Shown piece by piece: positions 9,172-20,453 of a stretch of DNA of 64,000 nt (positions within the stretch are counted from its first letter, which is position 1; every line of letters starts with the position of its first letter). A program made the translations under genes and the position numbers. The stretch lies in NCBI RefSeq assembly GCF_023503965.1, contig NZ_CP097298.1, positions 1,071,001 through 1,135,000 on the forward strand, in the 5' to 3' direction. Under the pieces are notes generated by a model, which searched no databases, was not told where the DNA came from, and saw nothing but the letters and a program-made list of their open reading frames with translations. Origin of the DNA: Brevundimonas albigilva. GTDB lineage: Bacteria > Pseudomonadota > Alphaproteobacteria > Caulobacterales > Caulobacteraceae.

Positions 9172-10289
9172 CCGCTGCAGCCGCCGCCGCGGAGGCCGCC
9201 GTCGAAGGCTCGCGCCTGCCGCACCTGATCGCCCTGGCCGGGGAAACGTCCAGCGACAAGCGCCGCCTGCTGCTGCGCGAGCTGACCGACCACTTCTTCG
9301 GCGAACCCCCGGTCCACACCGCCGCCGAGACCGCCCTGTACGGCGACGTCCTGGCCCAGCTGTCCGACGAGATGGAGACGGCGGTCCGCGCCGAACTGGC
9401 CAGCCGTTTCGCCGAGGCGCCCCATGCGCCCCATCGCCTGATCCAGCGCCTGGCCAATGACGAGGTCGAGGTCGCCGACAAGGTCCTGCGCGCCTCGCCG
9501 GTGCTGACCGACGCGGACCTGATCACCGTCATCCGCAGCCGGGGCCAGGGCCATATCCGCGCCGTCTCCGGCCGGGCCGAGGTGTCCGAGGCCCTGTCGG
9601 ACGCCATCGTCGAACACGGCGACGACGAGGCCCTGGGCGCCCTGCTGAGAAACGACGGCGCCCGGCTGTCGCGCGCGGCGTCCGAAACGGCGGTGGAGCG
9701 GGCCAAGGTCAATCCGGCCCTTCACGCCGCCACGGTCGAGCGCAAGAGCCTGCCCGCCGACCTGCTGAACGAGATGTATTTCGTCGTCGAGGCCCGGCTG
9801 CGCCAGCATATCCTGGAGCAGAACGCGCGCATGGATCCCGACCTGCTGGAGGCCGCCCTGGCCGCCGGCCGCACCCGGGTCGCGACCGACGACGGCGCCC
9901 TGCCGGCCGACTACGCCGAGAGCGTCGCCTATGTGAACGAGCTGCGCGCCGCCGGCCAGCTGACGCCCCAGGTGCTGGCGCGCTTCCTGCGCTCGAACGG
10001 CCGCACCCCCTTCCTGGTGGCCCTGTCGCAGCTGGCCGACGTGGACTTCCACACCGCCCGGCGCATCGTCGAGCGCAAGGAGCTGGACGCCCTGGCGGTC
10101 ATCTGCAAGGCGGCCGACATGGACCGGGCCATCTTCCTAACCTACGCCGTCGTGCTGCTGGGGTCCGAGGACAATCCGATGGGCAAGGCCGGCGCCTACG
10201 GCCGGCTGTATGGCGAACTGAGCCGCGACGCCGCCCTGCGCACCCTGCGCTTCTGGCGCATGCGCCGCGGCGCCCAGGCGGCCGCCTGA
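9168..10289 (+). CDS. DUF2336 family protein
   Basis: A 373-aa soluble, all-helical protein built from HEAT-like repeats, recognised as DUF2336 by segments such as LIRELTDHFF-like early helices, ANDEVEVADKVLRASPVLTD, LITVIRSRGQGHIRAVSGR, ILLRNDGARLS and the C-terminal DRAIFLTYAVVLLG. No signal or membrane segment. It is translationally coupled to the proline-rich exported protein. A second DUF2336 gene lies at 10980-12200 on the other strand. The family is common in Caulobacterales and Rhizobiales and its biochemical role is not established. Confidence 0.8.
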   Translation: MTAAAAAAEAAVEGSRLPHLIALAGETSSDKRRLLLRELTDHFFGEPPVHTAAETALYGDVLAQLSDEMETAVRAELASRFAEAPHAPHRLIQRLANDEVEVADKVLRASPVLTDADLITVIRSRGQGHIRAVSGRAEVSEALSDAIVEHGDDEALGALLRNDGARLSRAASETAVERAKVNPALHAATVERKSLPADLLNEMYFVVEARLRQHILEQNARMDPDLLEAALAAGRTRVATDDGALPADYAESVAYVNELRAAGQLTPQVLARFLRSNGRTPFLVALSQLADVDFHTARRIVERKELDALAVICKAADMDRAIFLTYAVVLLGSEDNPMGKAGAYGRLYGELSRDAALRTLRFWRMRRGAQAAA

Positions 10290-10336
10290 ACCAAACCGGA
10301 TGCGCCTCGCCGCCCTGCAGGTGAGGGCGATTGGAA

Positions 10337-10364
10337 ACGCCCGCCTCCTGGCGGAAGCGGGCGT
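10337..10364. terminator. Bidirectional hairpin between DUF2336 and mucR
   Basis: The stem ACGCCCGC pairs with GCGGGCGT around an inner GCC-TCCT-GGC hairpin. It lies between two convergent genes (stops at 10289 and 10387). There is no long T-run on either side, so efficiency is uncertain. Confidence 0.5.
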
Positions 10365-10386
10365 CCGTCGCCGGAAATGTTCCGAC

Positions 10387-10818
10387 TTACTTCTTGACGC
10401 GGGCGGCGCGGGCGGGTTTGCGGCCGCCCTGGCCCAGGCCCATCTGCTTGGCCAGTTCCGAGCGCGCCTTGGCGTAGTTCGGCGCGACCATCGGATAGTC
10501 CTTGGGCAGGCCCCACTTGGCCCGATACTCTTCCGGGCTCATGTCGTACTTGGTGCGCAGGTGGCGCTTCAGCGACTTGAACTTGCGGCCGTCTTCCAGG
10601 CAGATCAGGAAGTCCGGGTTGATCGACTTGCGGATCGGCACCGCCGGTTCCTTGGGCTCGGGCTCCGGCTCGACCGGGCCGGCCGACACGCCCGACAGGG
10701 CGGCGTGGATGCTGGCGATCAGGGTCGGCAGGGTCTCGGCCGAAACGGTGTTGTTGCCGACATAGGCCGACACGATGTCCGCCGTCATTTCGAGCAGTTC
10801 AGGCTTTTCTTCTTCCAT
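10387..10818 (-). CDS. mucR: MucR/Ros family zinc-finger transcriptional regulator
   Basis: A 143-aa regulator of the MucR/Ros family. The N-terminal helices ([16 protein letters not shown]) are followed by a Pro/Glu linker and the DNA-binding domain with the family core [15 protein letters not shown] and [20 protein letters not shown]. This contains the Cys and His expected of the degenerate prokaryotic zinc finger. In Caulobacter, MucR proteins act with SciP in controlling ctrA and flagellar genes; relevance here is inferred, although ctrA and fliIJ lie within 11 kb. The basic tail [12 protein letters not shown] is typical. It lies alone between convergent and tandem neighbours. Confidence 0.9.
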   Translation of the reverse strand: MEEEKPELLEMTADIVSAYVGNNTVSAETLPTLIASIHAALSGVSAGPVEPEPEPKEPAVPIRKSINPDFLICLEDGRKFKSLKRHLRTKYDMSPEEYRAKWGLPKDYPMVAPNYAKARSELAKQMGLGQGGRKPARAARVKK

Positions 10819-10979
10819 TCGTCCGATCTCTTCCGTGATTCAACGCGCTCGACCGGCCGCCCCCGTCGAACTTCTTTGCGGTGCTTAGGCAGGTTTGCGG
10901 ACAAAAGCAATCGCGGGCCCGGATCGACTGCGTCATTTGACAGGCTGCTGACGAGAAAGTGCGTCTTCGGCCGCTAACC

Positions 10980-12200
10980 TTATCGTCCCAAGTCTTCGCC
11001 CAGGATCATCATCGCGGCCCATTCGGGTGCGGAATATTCGTCGACCGCATCCTCCTCGCCCTCGCGTATGGCGCGCATCAGTTCGGGCGTCAGGGCCGAG
11101 GACAGCGACCAGTTCCAGTATCGCAATACAGTCTGGGCGCGATCCACCGCCAGCATCTCATAGGTGATCTGCACCCGCTCCCAGTCGGGGTGGGCGGCGC
11201 CGTCGGCCAGCCGCTCGGGCCGCCGCATCGAGCGCCACAGGTGGTGCAGGTCGGTGCGCGACAGGCCGGTGGCCTTGCACAATATGGCCAGGGGCTCGCC
11301 GCCCGGATCGCCCAGGATCTTGGCGCCGGACAGAGGCTTGATGCCGGACAGATAGGCGATCTCGGTGGCGGTCTGGCGCGACAGGCCGTCGCGCGCGGCC
11401 ACGGCGACCGCCTGCTCCAGGTCGTCGAACGGGCTCTTGCCGATCGCGGCGCGGTTGCGCTGGCGGCGCTCGATGAACTGCAGGGCCTTGCGCGCCACCG
11501 GGTCGGCCCAGCCCTCTTCCGCGGCCAGGGCGAAGACGTCCTCGGACACCTCCTGCATCACTTCGCGCGAGACGGCGAACCGCTGCAGGATGGTGCGCCG
11601 ATCCTCGGGCCCGCACCACCAGAACATCACATAGGCGCCGGCAGGACGCAGCTCGGGGCGCTTGAGCAGGGGCGCGCTGAGGGCCGGATGCTGGCGGGTC
11701 AGGGCCACCACGGCCTCCAGCCCGACCTGCGACAGGCGCGCCGTGGCGTTGCGCAGCACCGCCTCGATCACCTCCATCTCGCCGAAGCTGAACAGGGTCT
11801 CGGTGACGATCTCCGACAGGCCGCGGCGCGAGGCCATCATCAGCCGGTGCTCGGGCCCGGCGTCGCGCGCGCAGCCGATCAGATCCGCGTCGGTCAGCGA
11901 GGCGCACTGTTCGATCAGCAGGCCGGCGATGGCCGGCTCGTCGCGCAGCAGCAGGCGGCTGACGCTGTTGGGCAGCTCGGCCAGGGGCGCCAGGCGCGCG
12001 GCCACGCGGCGGCGCTCCTCGGGCGTGGCCAGGCGCAGCATCTCGACCAGCAGGTCGCCGGTGACGGCGCGCTCGAAGGCGTTGACCCGGCTGGCCGGCA
12101 GCGAAACGACGTCGGCCAGCCGCTTGAGCAGGGCATGGCGGGCCCGCAGCGGCGCGGGGCTGGCCGTCTCCTCTCCGAACAGGGCCGAAGCGTCGCTCAT
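10980..12200 (-). CDS. DUF2336 family protein, second copy
   Basis: A 406-aa soluble helical protein of the DUF2336 family, distantly related to the product at 9168-10289. Recognisable segments are RVNAFERAVTGDLLVEMLRLA, LLLRDEPAIAGLLIEQC, LSQVGLEAVVALTRQHPALS and LAILCKATGLSRTDLHHLWR. I chose ATG 12200 because a TTGGAGGCG ribosome binding site lies directly upstream. The gap of about 160 bases to mucR contains no further gene. Function unknown; the presence of two paralogues on either side of mucR may reflect an old inverted duplication or chance. Confidence 0.75.
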   Translation of the reverse strand: MSDASALFGEETASPAPLRARHALLKRLADVVSLPASRVNAFERAVTGDLLVEMLRLATPEERRRVAARLAPLAELPNSVSRLLLRDEPAIAGLLIEQCASLTDADLIGCARDAGPEHRLMMASRRGLSEIVTETLFSFGEMEVIEAVLRNATARLSQVGLEAVVALTRQHPALSAPLLKRPELRPAGAYVMFWWCGPEDRRTILQRFAVSREVMQEVSEDVFALAAEEGWADPVARKALQFIERRQRNRAAIGKSPFDDLEQAVAVAARDGLSRQTATEIAYLSGIKPLSGAKILGDPGGEPLAILCKATGLSRTDLHHLWRSMRRPERLADGAAHPDWERVQITYEMLAVDRAQTVLRYWNWSLSSALTPELMRAIREGEEDAVDEYSAPEWAAMMILGEDLGR

Positions 12201-12255
12201 CGCCTCCAACCTAGAGGCGAACCGTTAACCGGGTGTGAGAGCGGAAGAAGGGCGA

Positions 12256-13236
12256 TCAGAGCCCCTCGAACAGGGCGGTCGACAGATAGCGTTCGGCGAA
12301 GGAGGGGATGATGACCACGATGGTCTTGCCGGCGTTCTCTTCCCGCGCCGCCAGGCGGAAGGCGGCGGTCAGGGCCGCGCCCGAACTGATGCCGACGGGG
12401 ATGCCTTCGACGCGGGCGACCTTGCGGGCCATGTCGAAGCTGTCGTCGTTGGAGACCTGCTCCACCCCGTCCACCACCGAGGCGTCGTAGATGGCGGGCA
12501 CGAAGCCCGCGCCGATGCCCTGGATCTTGTGCGGGCCGGGCTGGCCGCCCGACAGGACCGGAGAGGCCTCGGGCTCCACCGCGATCATCCTGACCGAGGG
12601 CTTCCTGGCCTTCAGCGCCTGGCCGACGCCCGAGATGGTGCCGCCGGTGCCGACGCCGGCCACCACGATGTCGACCGCGCCGTCGGTGTCGTTCCAGATC
12701 TCCTCGGCGGTGGTGACCCGGTGGATCGCCGGATTGGCCAGGTTCTCGAACTGCGACGGGCTGACGGCGTTCGGCGTCGAGGCCAGAAGCTCGTCCGCGC
12801 GGGCGATGGCGCCCTTCATGCCCTTCTCGGCCGGGGTCAGCTCCAGCTGCGCGCCCAGCAGGGCCAGCATCTTGCGGCGTTCGATCGACATGCTCTCGGG
12901 CATGCACAGGATCAGCTTCAGCCCCTTGGCGGCGGCCACGAAGGCCAGGGCGATGCCGGTGTTGCCGCTGGTCGGCTCGATCAGGACCGTGTCCTTGTCG
13001 ATCCTGCCCGCCTGTTCCAGCGCCTCGACCATGGCCACGCCGATCCGGTCCTTGACCGAGGCGATGGGATTGAAGAACTCCAGCTTGGCCAGGACCGTCG
13101 CCTTGGCGCCGTATTCGGCCGACAGCTTGGGCAGGCGAACGACGGGCGTGTCGCCCAGGGTGTCGACGATGGACTCATAGACCTTGCCGCGCCCCTTCTT
13201 CAGGTGGCGGGAGGCGTCGTAGCTGAAGTCGGACAT
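12256..13236 (-). CDS. cysK: Cysteine synthase A (O-acetylserine sulfhydrylase)
   Basis: A 326-aa PLP-dependent fold-type II enzyme that converts O-acetylserine and sulfide to cysteine. The PLP lysine is in [11 protein letters not shown] (about residue 60). The substrate loop is [12 protein letters not shown], the phosphate-binding loop [12 protein letters not shown], and the Ser near the C-terminus that contacts PLP is in [10 protein letters not shown]. The length and the [12 protein letters not shown] segment match CysK rather than CysM. It is probably monocistronic; the next gene on the same strand begins about 100 bases upstream. Confidence 0.95.
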   Translation of the reverse strand: MSDFSYDASRHLKKGRGKVYESIVDTLGDTPVVRLPKLSAEYGAKATVLAKLEFFNPIASVKDRIGVAMVEALEQAGRIDKDTVLIEPTSGNTGIALAFVAAAKGLKLILCMPESMSIERRKMLALLGAQLELTPAEKGMKGAIARADELLASTPNAVSPSQFENLANPAIHRVTTAEEIWNDTDGAVDIVVAGVGTGGTISGVGQALKARKPSVRMIAVEPEASPVLSGGQPGPHKIQGIGAGFVPAIYDASVVDGVEQVSNDDSFDMARKVARVEGIPVGISSGAALTAAFRLAAREENAGKTIVVIIPSFAERYLSTALFEGL

Positions 13237-13337
13237 GGTCGGGTCTCCGTGATCTGGGCGGCCTATACAGATAAGCCCTGGATGTAACGCGCAAGAGCGC
13301 GCCGTCGATGATTTCTGCGCGGCCCTTTCAGCCGGGC

Positions 13338-13820
13338 TCAGCGCCGCAAGGCGCGGCGCGCGGGGTCGAAGCCGACCACTTCGCGGATCACGATCATGCT
13401 CTGGAACGACCGCACCCCCGCCTCGGTCGTCAGTTCGCGCAGGCAGAAGGCCTCGTAATCCTCCATCGAGGGGACGGCCACGGTCAGCAGATAGTCGGTC
13501 TCTCCGGTCACGTCCCAGGCGGCCTGGATCTCCGGGCTGGCCTTGAGGGCGCGTTTGAAGGCCTCGGCCGTCTTGCGCTCCTGGGTGTTCATCTCGACCT
13601 GGACGTGCAGCACGATGCGCGGCTCGACCCGCGCGGGGTCGATCACCGCCACGTCGGCGACGATGACGCCCTGGGCCCGCAAACGGCGCAGGCGACGCAG
13701 CACCGCCGATTCCGACAGGCCGACCGCCTCGGCCGTCACCCGCGCCGGCTCCAGGTTGTTGCGGCGGACCCGTTCGATCAGCCGGTGGTCGAACGCGTCC
13801 AGGGTGACGAAACCCGTCAT
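13338..13820 (-). CDS. Lrp/AsnC family transcriptional regulator
   Basis: A 160-aa Lrp/AsnC regulator. The N-terminal winged helix includes [16 protein letters not shown] and the recognition helix [19 protein letters not shown]; the C-terminal RAM (ligand-binding) domain includes [20 protein letters not shown]. The start at 13820 ([11 protein letters not shown]) matches the usual family N-terminus; a longer frame is open upstream but unsupported. It is divergent from an RhtA-like amino-acid exporter, a common arrangement in which the regulator senses the exported amino acid. A palindrome lies in the shared 85-base intergenic region. Confidence 0.9.
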   Translation of the reverse strand: MTGFVTLDAFDHRLIERVRRNNLEPARVTAEAVGLSESAVLRRLRRLRAQGVIVADVAVIDPARVEPRIVLHVQVEMNTQERKTAEAFKRALKASPEIQAAWDVTGETDYLLTVAVPSMEDYEAFCLRELTTEAGVRSFQSMIVIREVVGFDPARRALRR

Positions 13821-13905
13821 TTCGCGACCTTTCGTGACGAAATCAGTCGCTGACGAAGCGGAAATCGCCGGGAAGCGCAAGCGGGATTCCGCTACCTGTC
13901 GGGGC
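13821..13905. promoter_or_regulatory. Divergent control region with candidate Lrp-type operator
   Basis: The 85 bases between the divergent regulator and exporter contain a perfect palindrome TTTCGTGACGAAA at 13830-13842 and a related ATTTCG half site starting at 13819. Such symmetrical A/T-flanked motifs are the usual form of Lrp/AsnC sites, so autoregulation and control of the exporter are likely (inference). Confidence 0.5.
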
Positions 13906-14793
13906 ATGACCGCCCTGCCCCTGCGCCAGTCCCCGCCCGCCCCCGTCCTGCCCTATGTCGCCCTGGTCGTCGGCATGCTGTCGCTCAGCATCGGCACCAC
14001 CTTCGCCAAGGGTCTGTTCCCGGCCGTGGGGGCCGAGGGCGCCACCGCCTATCGCGTCGGCCTGGCGGCGATCCTGCTGCTGGCGGTGTGGCGGCCCTGG
14101 CGGCTGCGCTTCAGCCGCGCGGACCTGGTCGGCCTGGCGCTCTACGGCGCGGCGATCGGCGGGCTGAACCTGTGCTTCTACCTGTCTTTGAAGACCATCC
14201 CCCTGGGCGTGGCCTTCGCCATCGAATTCGCCGGGCCCCTCAGCCTGGCGCTGATCTCTTCGCGCAAGCTGATCCATTTCGTCTGGGTGGGGCTGGCGGT
14301 GCTGGGCCTGGGCCTGCTGTTGCCCCTGTCCGGCGCCGGCCAGGCGCTGGACCCGACCGGCGTGGCCCTGGCGGCCGTAGCCGGGGTGTTCTGGGCGCTC
14401 TACATCGTCTTCGGCAAGCGGCTGTCGCACATCCATCCTGGCCCGTCGGTGGCGATGGGGATGAGCGTGGCGGCCCTGGTCGTGCTGCCGTTCGGGGTGG
14501 CGCACGCCGGCGCGGCCCTGCTGTCGCCGTCGATCCTGCTGGCGGGACTGGCCGTGGCGGTGGCCTCCAGCGCCATCCCCTATTCGCTGGACCTGTACGC
14601 CATGCGCCACATCCCCAGGCGGACCTTCGGCGTGCTGCTCAGCGCCGAGCCGGCGGTCGGCGCCCTGGCCGGCCTGGTGCTGCTGCACGAACATCTCAGC
14701 GGCCAGCAGGCCCTGGCCATCGCCGCCATCGTCGCCGCCTCGGCCGGCGCGGTCCTGACCACGCGTCGGGCGCCGCCCGCCCTGCCGGAGTGA
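13906..14793 (+). CDS. rhtA: EamA-family exporter, RhtA-like
   Basis: A 295-aa inner-membrane drug/metabolite transporter with ten predicted transmembrane helices in two EamA halves. Family marks are YVALVVGMLSLSIGTTFAK, GATAYRVGLAAILLL, GVAFAIEFAGPLSLAL and the second half PYSLDLYAMRHIPRRTFGVL with LLSAEPAVGALAGL. These are closest to the threonine/homoserine exporter RhtA. ATG 13906 is the first start after the control region. The divergent Lrp/AsnC regulator supports an amino acid as substrate, but the exact substrate is inferred. Confidence 0.8.
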   Translation: MTALPLRQSPPAPVLPYVALVVGMLSLSIGTTFAKGLFPAVGAEGATAYRVGLAAILLLAVWRPWRLRFSRADLVGLALYGAAIGGLNLCFYLSLKTIPLGVAFAIEFAGPLSLALISSRKLIHFVWVGLAVLGLGLLLPLSGAGQALDPTGVALAAVAGVFWALYIVFGKRLSHIHPGPSVAMGMSVAALVVLPFGVAHAGAALLSPSILLAGLAVAVASSAIPYSLDLYAMRHIPRRTFGVLLSAEPAVGALAGLVLLHEHLSGQQALAIAAIVAASAGAVLTTRRAPPALPE

Positions 14794-14817
14794 CCGGCGA
14801 CGACCGGCGATCGGGCC

Positions 14818-16410
<1,593 letters not shown>

Positions 16411-16444
16411 TTAACCACGATGGCGCAAACGCTCGGGGGCTGTT

Positions 16445-17802
16445 GTGGGGTCCCGTTTGCGCAATCTCGTCGCCGCCGTCGAAGCGATCGATCCGCTGGT
16501 CGTGACCGGCAAGGTCGCGGGCGTGAACGGCCTGCTGATCGAGTCGCGCGGCGGCCTGTCGCGCCTGGCCGTCGGCGCCCGGGCCGAGATCGGCCGGCGC
16601 GGCCACGCCCCCCTGCCCGCCGAGGTCGTGGGCTTCCGCGACGCCAAGGCGCTGCTGATGCCCTTCGGCCCGGTCGAGGGCGTGGCCCCCGGCGCCGACA
16701 TCAAGATCATCGACGCCGCCGCCAGCGTGCGCCCCACCACCGCCTGGCTGGGCCGGATCGTCGACGCCTTCGGCGAACCGATCGACGGCAAGGGTCCGCT
16801 GCCCCAGGGCCGGCGCCCTATCCGCTGAAGGCCCCGCCCCCGCCGGCCCATTCGCGCGGCCGGGTGGGCGAACGGCTGGATCTGGGCGTGCGCTCGATGG
16901 ACGTCTTCACCACCACCTGCCGGGGCCAGCGCTTGGGCATCTTCGCCGGGTCCGGCGTGGGCAAGTCGGTGCTGCTGTCGATGCTGGCGCGCCAGGCGAC
17001 CTGCGACGTGGTGGTGGTCGGCCTGATCGGCGAACGCGGCCGCGAGGTGCGCGAGTTCATCGAGGAGACCCTGGGCGAAGAGGGGCTGAAACGCGCCGTG
17101 GTGGTGGTCGCCACCTCGGACGAGCCGGCGCTGAAACGGCGCCAGGCCGCCTATATGACCATGGCCGTGGCCGAGTTCTTCCGCGACCAGGACCTGGAGG
17201 TCCTGTGCCTGATGGACAGCGTCACCCGCTTCGCCATGGCCCAGCGCGAGATCGGCCTGGCGGCGGGCGAGCCGCCGACGACCAAGGGCTACACCCCCAC
17301 CGTCTTCACCACCGAACTGCCCAAGCTGCTGGAACGGGCCGGGCCGGGGCCGATCCGGCCGGACGGCACGACGGCCGGGCCGATCACCGCCCTGTTCACC
17401 GTGCTGGTGGACGGCGGCGACCATGACGAGCCGATCGCCGACGCGGTGCGCGGCATCCTGGACGGCCACATCGTCATGGACCGCAAGATCGCCGAGCGCG
17501 GGCGCTTTCCCGCCATCGACGTGCTGAAGTCGGTCAGCCGCACCCTGCCGGGTTGTCAGACGCCGCCCGAGCGCGAGTTGAACAAGCGCGCCCGCCAGTG
17601 CCTGAGCGCCTATGCGAACATGGAAGAGCTGATCAAGATCGGCGCCTATCGCGCCGGCGCCGACCCCATCGTCGACCGCGCCATAGCGCTGAACCCGGCG
17701 CTGGAGGATTTCCTGGGACAGGACAAGGACGACGTCACGCGTCTTACCGATTCCTTTACCCGGCTGGAGGCAATCCTGAACCAAGGCATGATCAGGGAGT
17801 AA
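16445..17802 (+). CDS. fliI: Flagellar export ATPase FliI, frameshifted
   Basis: The ATPase of the flagellar type III export apparatus, about 452 aa. The N-terminal domain ([30 protein letters not shown]) leads into the F1-beta-like catalytic domain with Walker [26 protein letters not shown], Walker [11 protein letters not shown] and [16 protein letters not shown]. The frame is lost near 16809-16812, where PQG should continue as [11 protein letters not shown]; one missing C in GGCCGG explains it. Because flagellar export needs this gene, the break is probably technical. GTG 16445 gives the expected N-terminus. fliJ starts 6 bases after the stop, so the pair is an operon. Confidence 0.92.
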
Positions 17803-17808
17803 GTACAC

Positions 17809-18219
17809 ATGACCGCCTGGGCCCAATCCCTGATCCGAATCTCCAACTACGAGGTCGAGACGCTGCAGAAGCGCCTGGCCGAGATCGCCGAACGCCGCGG
17901 CGGCGCCGAGATGAAGCTGGCCGTGCTGGACGCCGAGGCCGAGGGCGAACGCGCCCGCGCCCGCGCCGACGCCGAGGCCGGCATGATGCTGGGCGCCTAT
18001 CTGGCCGGCTGGAAGAACCGCCGCGCCGCCGCCGAGGGCGCCCTGACCGAGATCGAGGCCGAAGAGGCCGGCGCCCGCGACGCCCTGACCGGCGCCTTCG
18101 AGGCGCTGAAGAAGTTCGAGCACGTCGCCGAGGCGACGCGGCTGGAGAGGCTGGTCGCCCGGGCCAAGCGCGAGACGGCGGCGTTCGACGAAATGGGCCT
18201 GAGAAGGCGTGCGGTGTAG
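17809..18219 (+). CDS. fliJ: Flagellar export protein FliJ
   Basis: A 136-aa, almost wholly coiled-coil protein (VETLQKRLAEIAERRGGAE, LTEIEAEEAGARDALTG, LERLVARAKRETAAFDE). FliJ links FliI to the export gate and has this length and helical-hairpin form. It follows fliI directly. The start ATG follows GGGAGTAAGTACAC, with GGGAG as ribosome binding site overlapping the fliI stop, so translation is probably coupled. A palindromic repeat begins 9 bases after the stop. Confidence 0.9.
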   Translation: MTAWAQSLIRISNYEVETLQKRLAEIAERRGGAEMKLAVLDAEAEGERARARADAEAGMMLGAYLAGWKNRRAAAEGALTEIEAEEAGARDALTGAFEALKKFEHVAEATRLERLVARAKRETAAFDEMGLRRRAV

Positions 18220-18228
18220 GCGCACGAT

Positions 18229-18380
18229 TTCTCCCTCCCCCTGCGGGGGAGGGTGGCTGAGCCGCCAGGCGAAGCCGGGTGGGGAGGGCCGCGCGCCGCG
18301 TTCTCCGTTCATCCCGCATCGTCGGGCCGCCCCCACCCGGTCGCTGCGCGACCACCCTCCCCGGGACGGGGAGGGAGAAA
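18229..18380. repeat. CTCCCTCCCC-family palindromic repeat between fliJ and the xylanase
   Basis: The ends TTCTCCCTCCCC and GGGGAGGGAGAA are inverted repeats, each forming its own small hairpin (CCCTCCCC-CTGC-GGGGGAGGG and CCTCCCC-GGGA-CGGGGAGG), and the interior arms pair again through GGGTGGGGAGGGC. The 152-bp element ends 5 bases before the xylanase GTG, so its last GGAGG serves as the only ribosome binding site in sight. Confidence 0.85.
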
Positions 18381-18384
18381 GCCT

Positions 18385-19443
18385 GTGATCGACCGCCGCA
18401 CCGTTCTGGCCTCGACCTTCGCCCTCGCCGCCTGCGACCGGTTCGCCTCGGCCGAGCCGGCGCCGGTGGCAATCCCCCCGCTGAAGTCCGCCTGCCCCGC
18501 CCCGTTCGGCGCGGCGGTGAAGGCCTATCTGCTGGACGATCCCGACTGGGTCGCCCTGGCGCGTACGCAGGTCTCCCAGCTGACGCCCGAGTGGGAGATG
18601 AAGATGGAATACGTCCTGGCCGACGGCCTGAAGCGCCCGAACTTCGACCGGTCCGACCGCATCGCCGCCTTCGCCGCCGCCAACGGCATGGCCCTGCACG
18701 GCCACGCCCTGATCTGGTACGCCCAGGGCGAGCAGGCGTTCGCGGGACTGAGCGGCGCCGCCTTCGACCGCGCCTTCGACGGCTATATCGCCTCGGTCGC
18801 CGGCCGGTATCGCGGCCGGGCGCGGGGCTGGGACGTGGTCAACGAGCCGATCCTGGACGACGGTTCGGGCCTGCGCGACTGCCACTGGTCGGCCCGCTAC
18901 GGCCACGACGGCTACATCCTGCGGGCGTTCGAGAAGGCGCGGGAGGCGGACCCCGAGGCGGTCCTGTTCCTGAACGAATACAACCAGGAAAGCATCCCGG
19001 CCAAGGGCGCGCAGTTCCTGCGGCTGGTCGAGCGGCTGCTGAAGGCGGGCTGTCCGCTGACCGGCCTGGGCCTGCAGTCGCACCTGTGGATCGACGTCGA
19101 GGAGGGCGCCATCGCCCGCCTCATGGGCGAGGTCGCGGGGTTCGGCCTGCCGCTCCACGTGTCCGAACTGGACTGCACCCTGCGCACCGACAAGCGGCTG
19201 GACCTGCGGTCCCAGTCCGAACGGATCGCGCGCCAGACGGCGCGGGTGACGGAACTGGCCGCCGCCTTCGCCGCCCTGCCGGAGGCCCAGCGCTACGCCT
19301 TCACCGTCTGGGGCCTGCGCGACACCGACAGCTGGTACCGCCAGGGCGAGAAGGACGACGGCAAGGACAAGCCCCTGCCGTTCGACAGTTTCGGCCGGCC
19401 GAACCCGATGGCGGCGGCCTTGGTCCAGGGGTTCGGCGCCTAA
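18385..19443 (+). CDS. Endo-1,4-beta-xylanase, GH10
   Basis: A 352-aa glycoside hydrolase family 10 enzyme that cleaves beta-1,4-xylan. The acid/base Glu is in WDVVNEPI and the nucleophile Glu in LHVSELDC. Other family marks are TPEWEMKMEYV, GHALIWYAQ, LFLNEYN and FTVWGLRDTDSW. The start GTG 18385 (VIDRRTVLASTFALAACD) begins a Tat-type or lipoprotein signal with RR and a lipobox-like LAAC, so the enzyme is exported and perhaps lipid-anchored. The upstream in-frame region is repeat DNA and should not be read as coding. No other xylan genes are adjacent. Confidence 0.9.
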   Translation: MIDRRTVLASTFALAACDRFASAEPAPVAIPPLKSACPAPFGAAVKAYLLDDPDWVALARTQVSQLTPEWEMKMEYVLADGLKRPNFDRSDRIAAFAAANGMALHGHALIWYAQGEQAFAGLSGAAFDRAFDGYIASVAGRYRGRARGWDVVNEPILDDGSGLRDCHWSARYGHDGYILRAFEKAREADPEAVLFLNEYNQESIPAKGAQFLRLVERLLKAGCPLTGLGLQSHLWIDVEEGAIARLMGEVAGFGLPLHVSELDCTLRTDKRLDLRSQSERIARQTARVTELAAAFAALPEAQRYAFTVWGLRDTDSWYRQGEKDDGKDKPLPFDSFGRPNPMAAALVQGFGA

Positions 19444-19484
19444 GGGAGCGGGAACCGCCCGCCGCCCCCGCCCGCTTTGGCGTC

Positions 19485-20392
19485 ATGACCGCCCTGGCCC
19501 TGCCCTCTCCGATCCAGCGCCGCGTGGAGGCCGCCGCCGGCGCCTTCCTGCGGCCCGCAGGCCTGCCCGAGATCGACTTCGCCCAGCCGGCTGGCGAACC
19601 GGCGCTGGTTCCGGCCGACTCCGTCTCCTGGCAGGTGTTCAAGAACCCGGTCAGCCTGTTCATCGGCGGCGTGGCGGCGGTGATCCTGGAACTGGCCGAG
19701 CCGCGCGTGCGGGCCGGGGTCTGGGACCACACCAGCTTCCGCACCGATCCGGTTCCGCGCCTGCAACGCACCGGCCTGGCCGCCATGGTCACCGTGTACG
19801 CCGCCCGGTCCCAGGCCGAGGCGATGATCGCGGGCGTCAACCGCCGCCACGCCCGCGTCACCGGCCAGGCCGACGACGGCCGCGCCTACGCCGCCGACGA
19901 CACCGATCTTCTGGACTGGGTGCAGGCGACCGCCGGCTACGGCTTCGGCGAGGCCTATCACCGCTTCGTGCGCCCGCTGAGCCCGGCCGAGCGGGACCGC
20001 GCCTGGGCCGAGGCCGCGCCGGCCGCCCGGCTGTATGGCGCGACCGGCGCCCCGACATCGCAGGCCGAATGGCAGGCGCAGCTGGCGGCCATGACGCCGC
20101 GCCTGAGCGCCTCGCCCGTGGTGTTCGAATTCCTGGACATCATGCGGCGCGCGCCGGCCCTGCCCCGCCTTGGCCGCCCGCTGCAGCACCTGCTGATCCG
20201 GGCCGCCGTGGACCTGACGCCTGCGCCGGTCGCGCGGATCGTGGGGCTGGAGGCGCGCCACGGACTGAACGGCTGGCAGGCGGGCGCGGTGCGCGCCGCC
20301 GCCCGCGCGCCGATCGGCTGCCGCTGCGCGACGCGCCGCCCGCGCGGGCGTGTGTCCGCCTGGGATTGCCGCCGGACTGGCTCTACCGCTGA
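19485..20392 (+). CDS. DUF2236 / MpaB-type oxygenase-like protein, frameshifted near the C-terminus
   Basis: A protein of about 302 aa of the oxygenase MpaB / latex-clearing-protein superfamily (DUF2236), a helical fold that binds haem b through conserved His residues in characterised members. Family segments are VSWQVFKNPVSLFIGGVAAV, LAEPRVRAGVWDHTSFRTDP, TVYAARSQAEAMIAGVNRRH and ATAGYGFGEAYHRFVRPLS. The last about 27 codons read on in another frame after 20305-20311 (one missing base in GCGCGC), giving DRLPLRDAPP and PPDWLYR-stop, the usual end. A terminator hairpin follows. Substrate unknown. Confidence 0.75.
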
Positions 20393-20407
20393 CGGCGGAA
20401 AGGAAAA

Positions 20408-20433
20408 CGCCCGCCGTTTCCGGCGGGCGCTTC
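20408..20433. terminator. Terminator hairpin between the MpaB-like gene and ctrA
   Basis: Perfect 9-bp stem CGCCCGCCG with CGGCGGGCG and a TTTC loop (20408-20429), followed by CTTC on the plus strand and flanked by AAAA on the other side, so it can serve ctrA on the minus strand as well. Confidence 0.75.
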
Positions 20434-20453
20434 GTGGTCTCGACCCGGATGGA

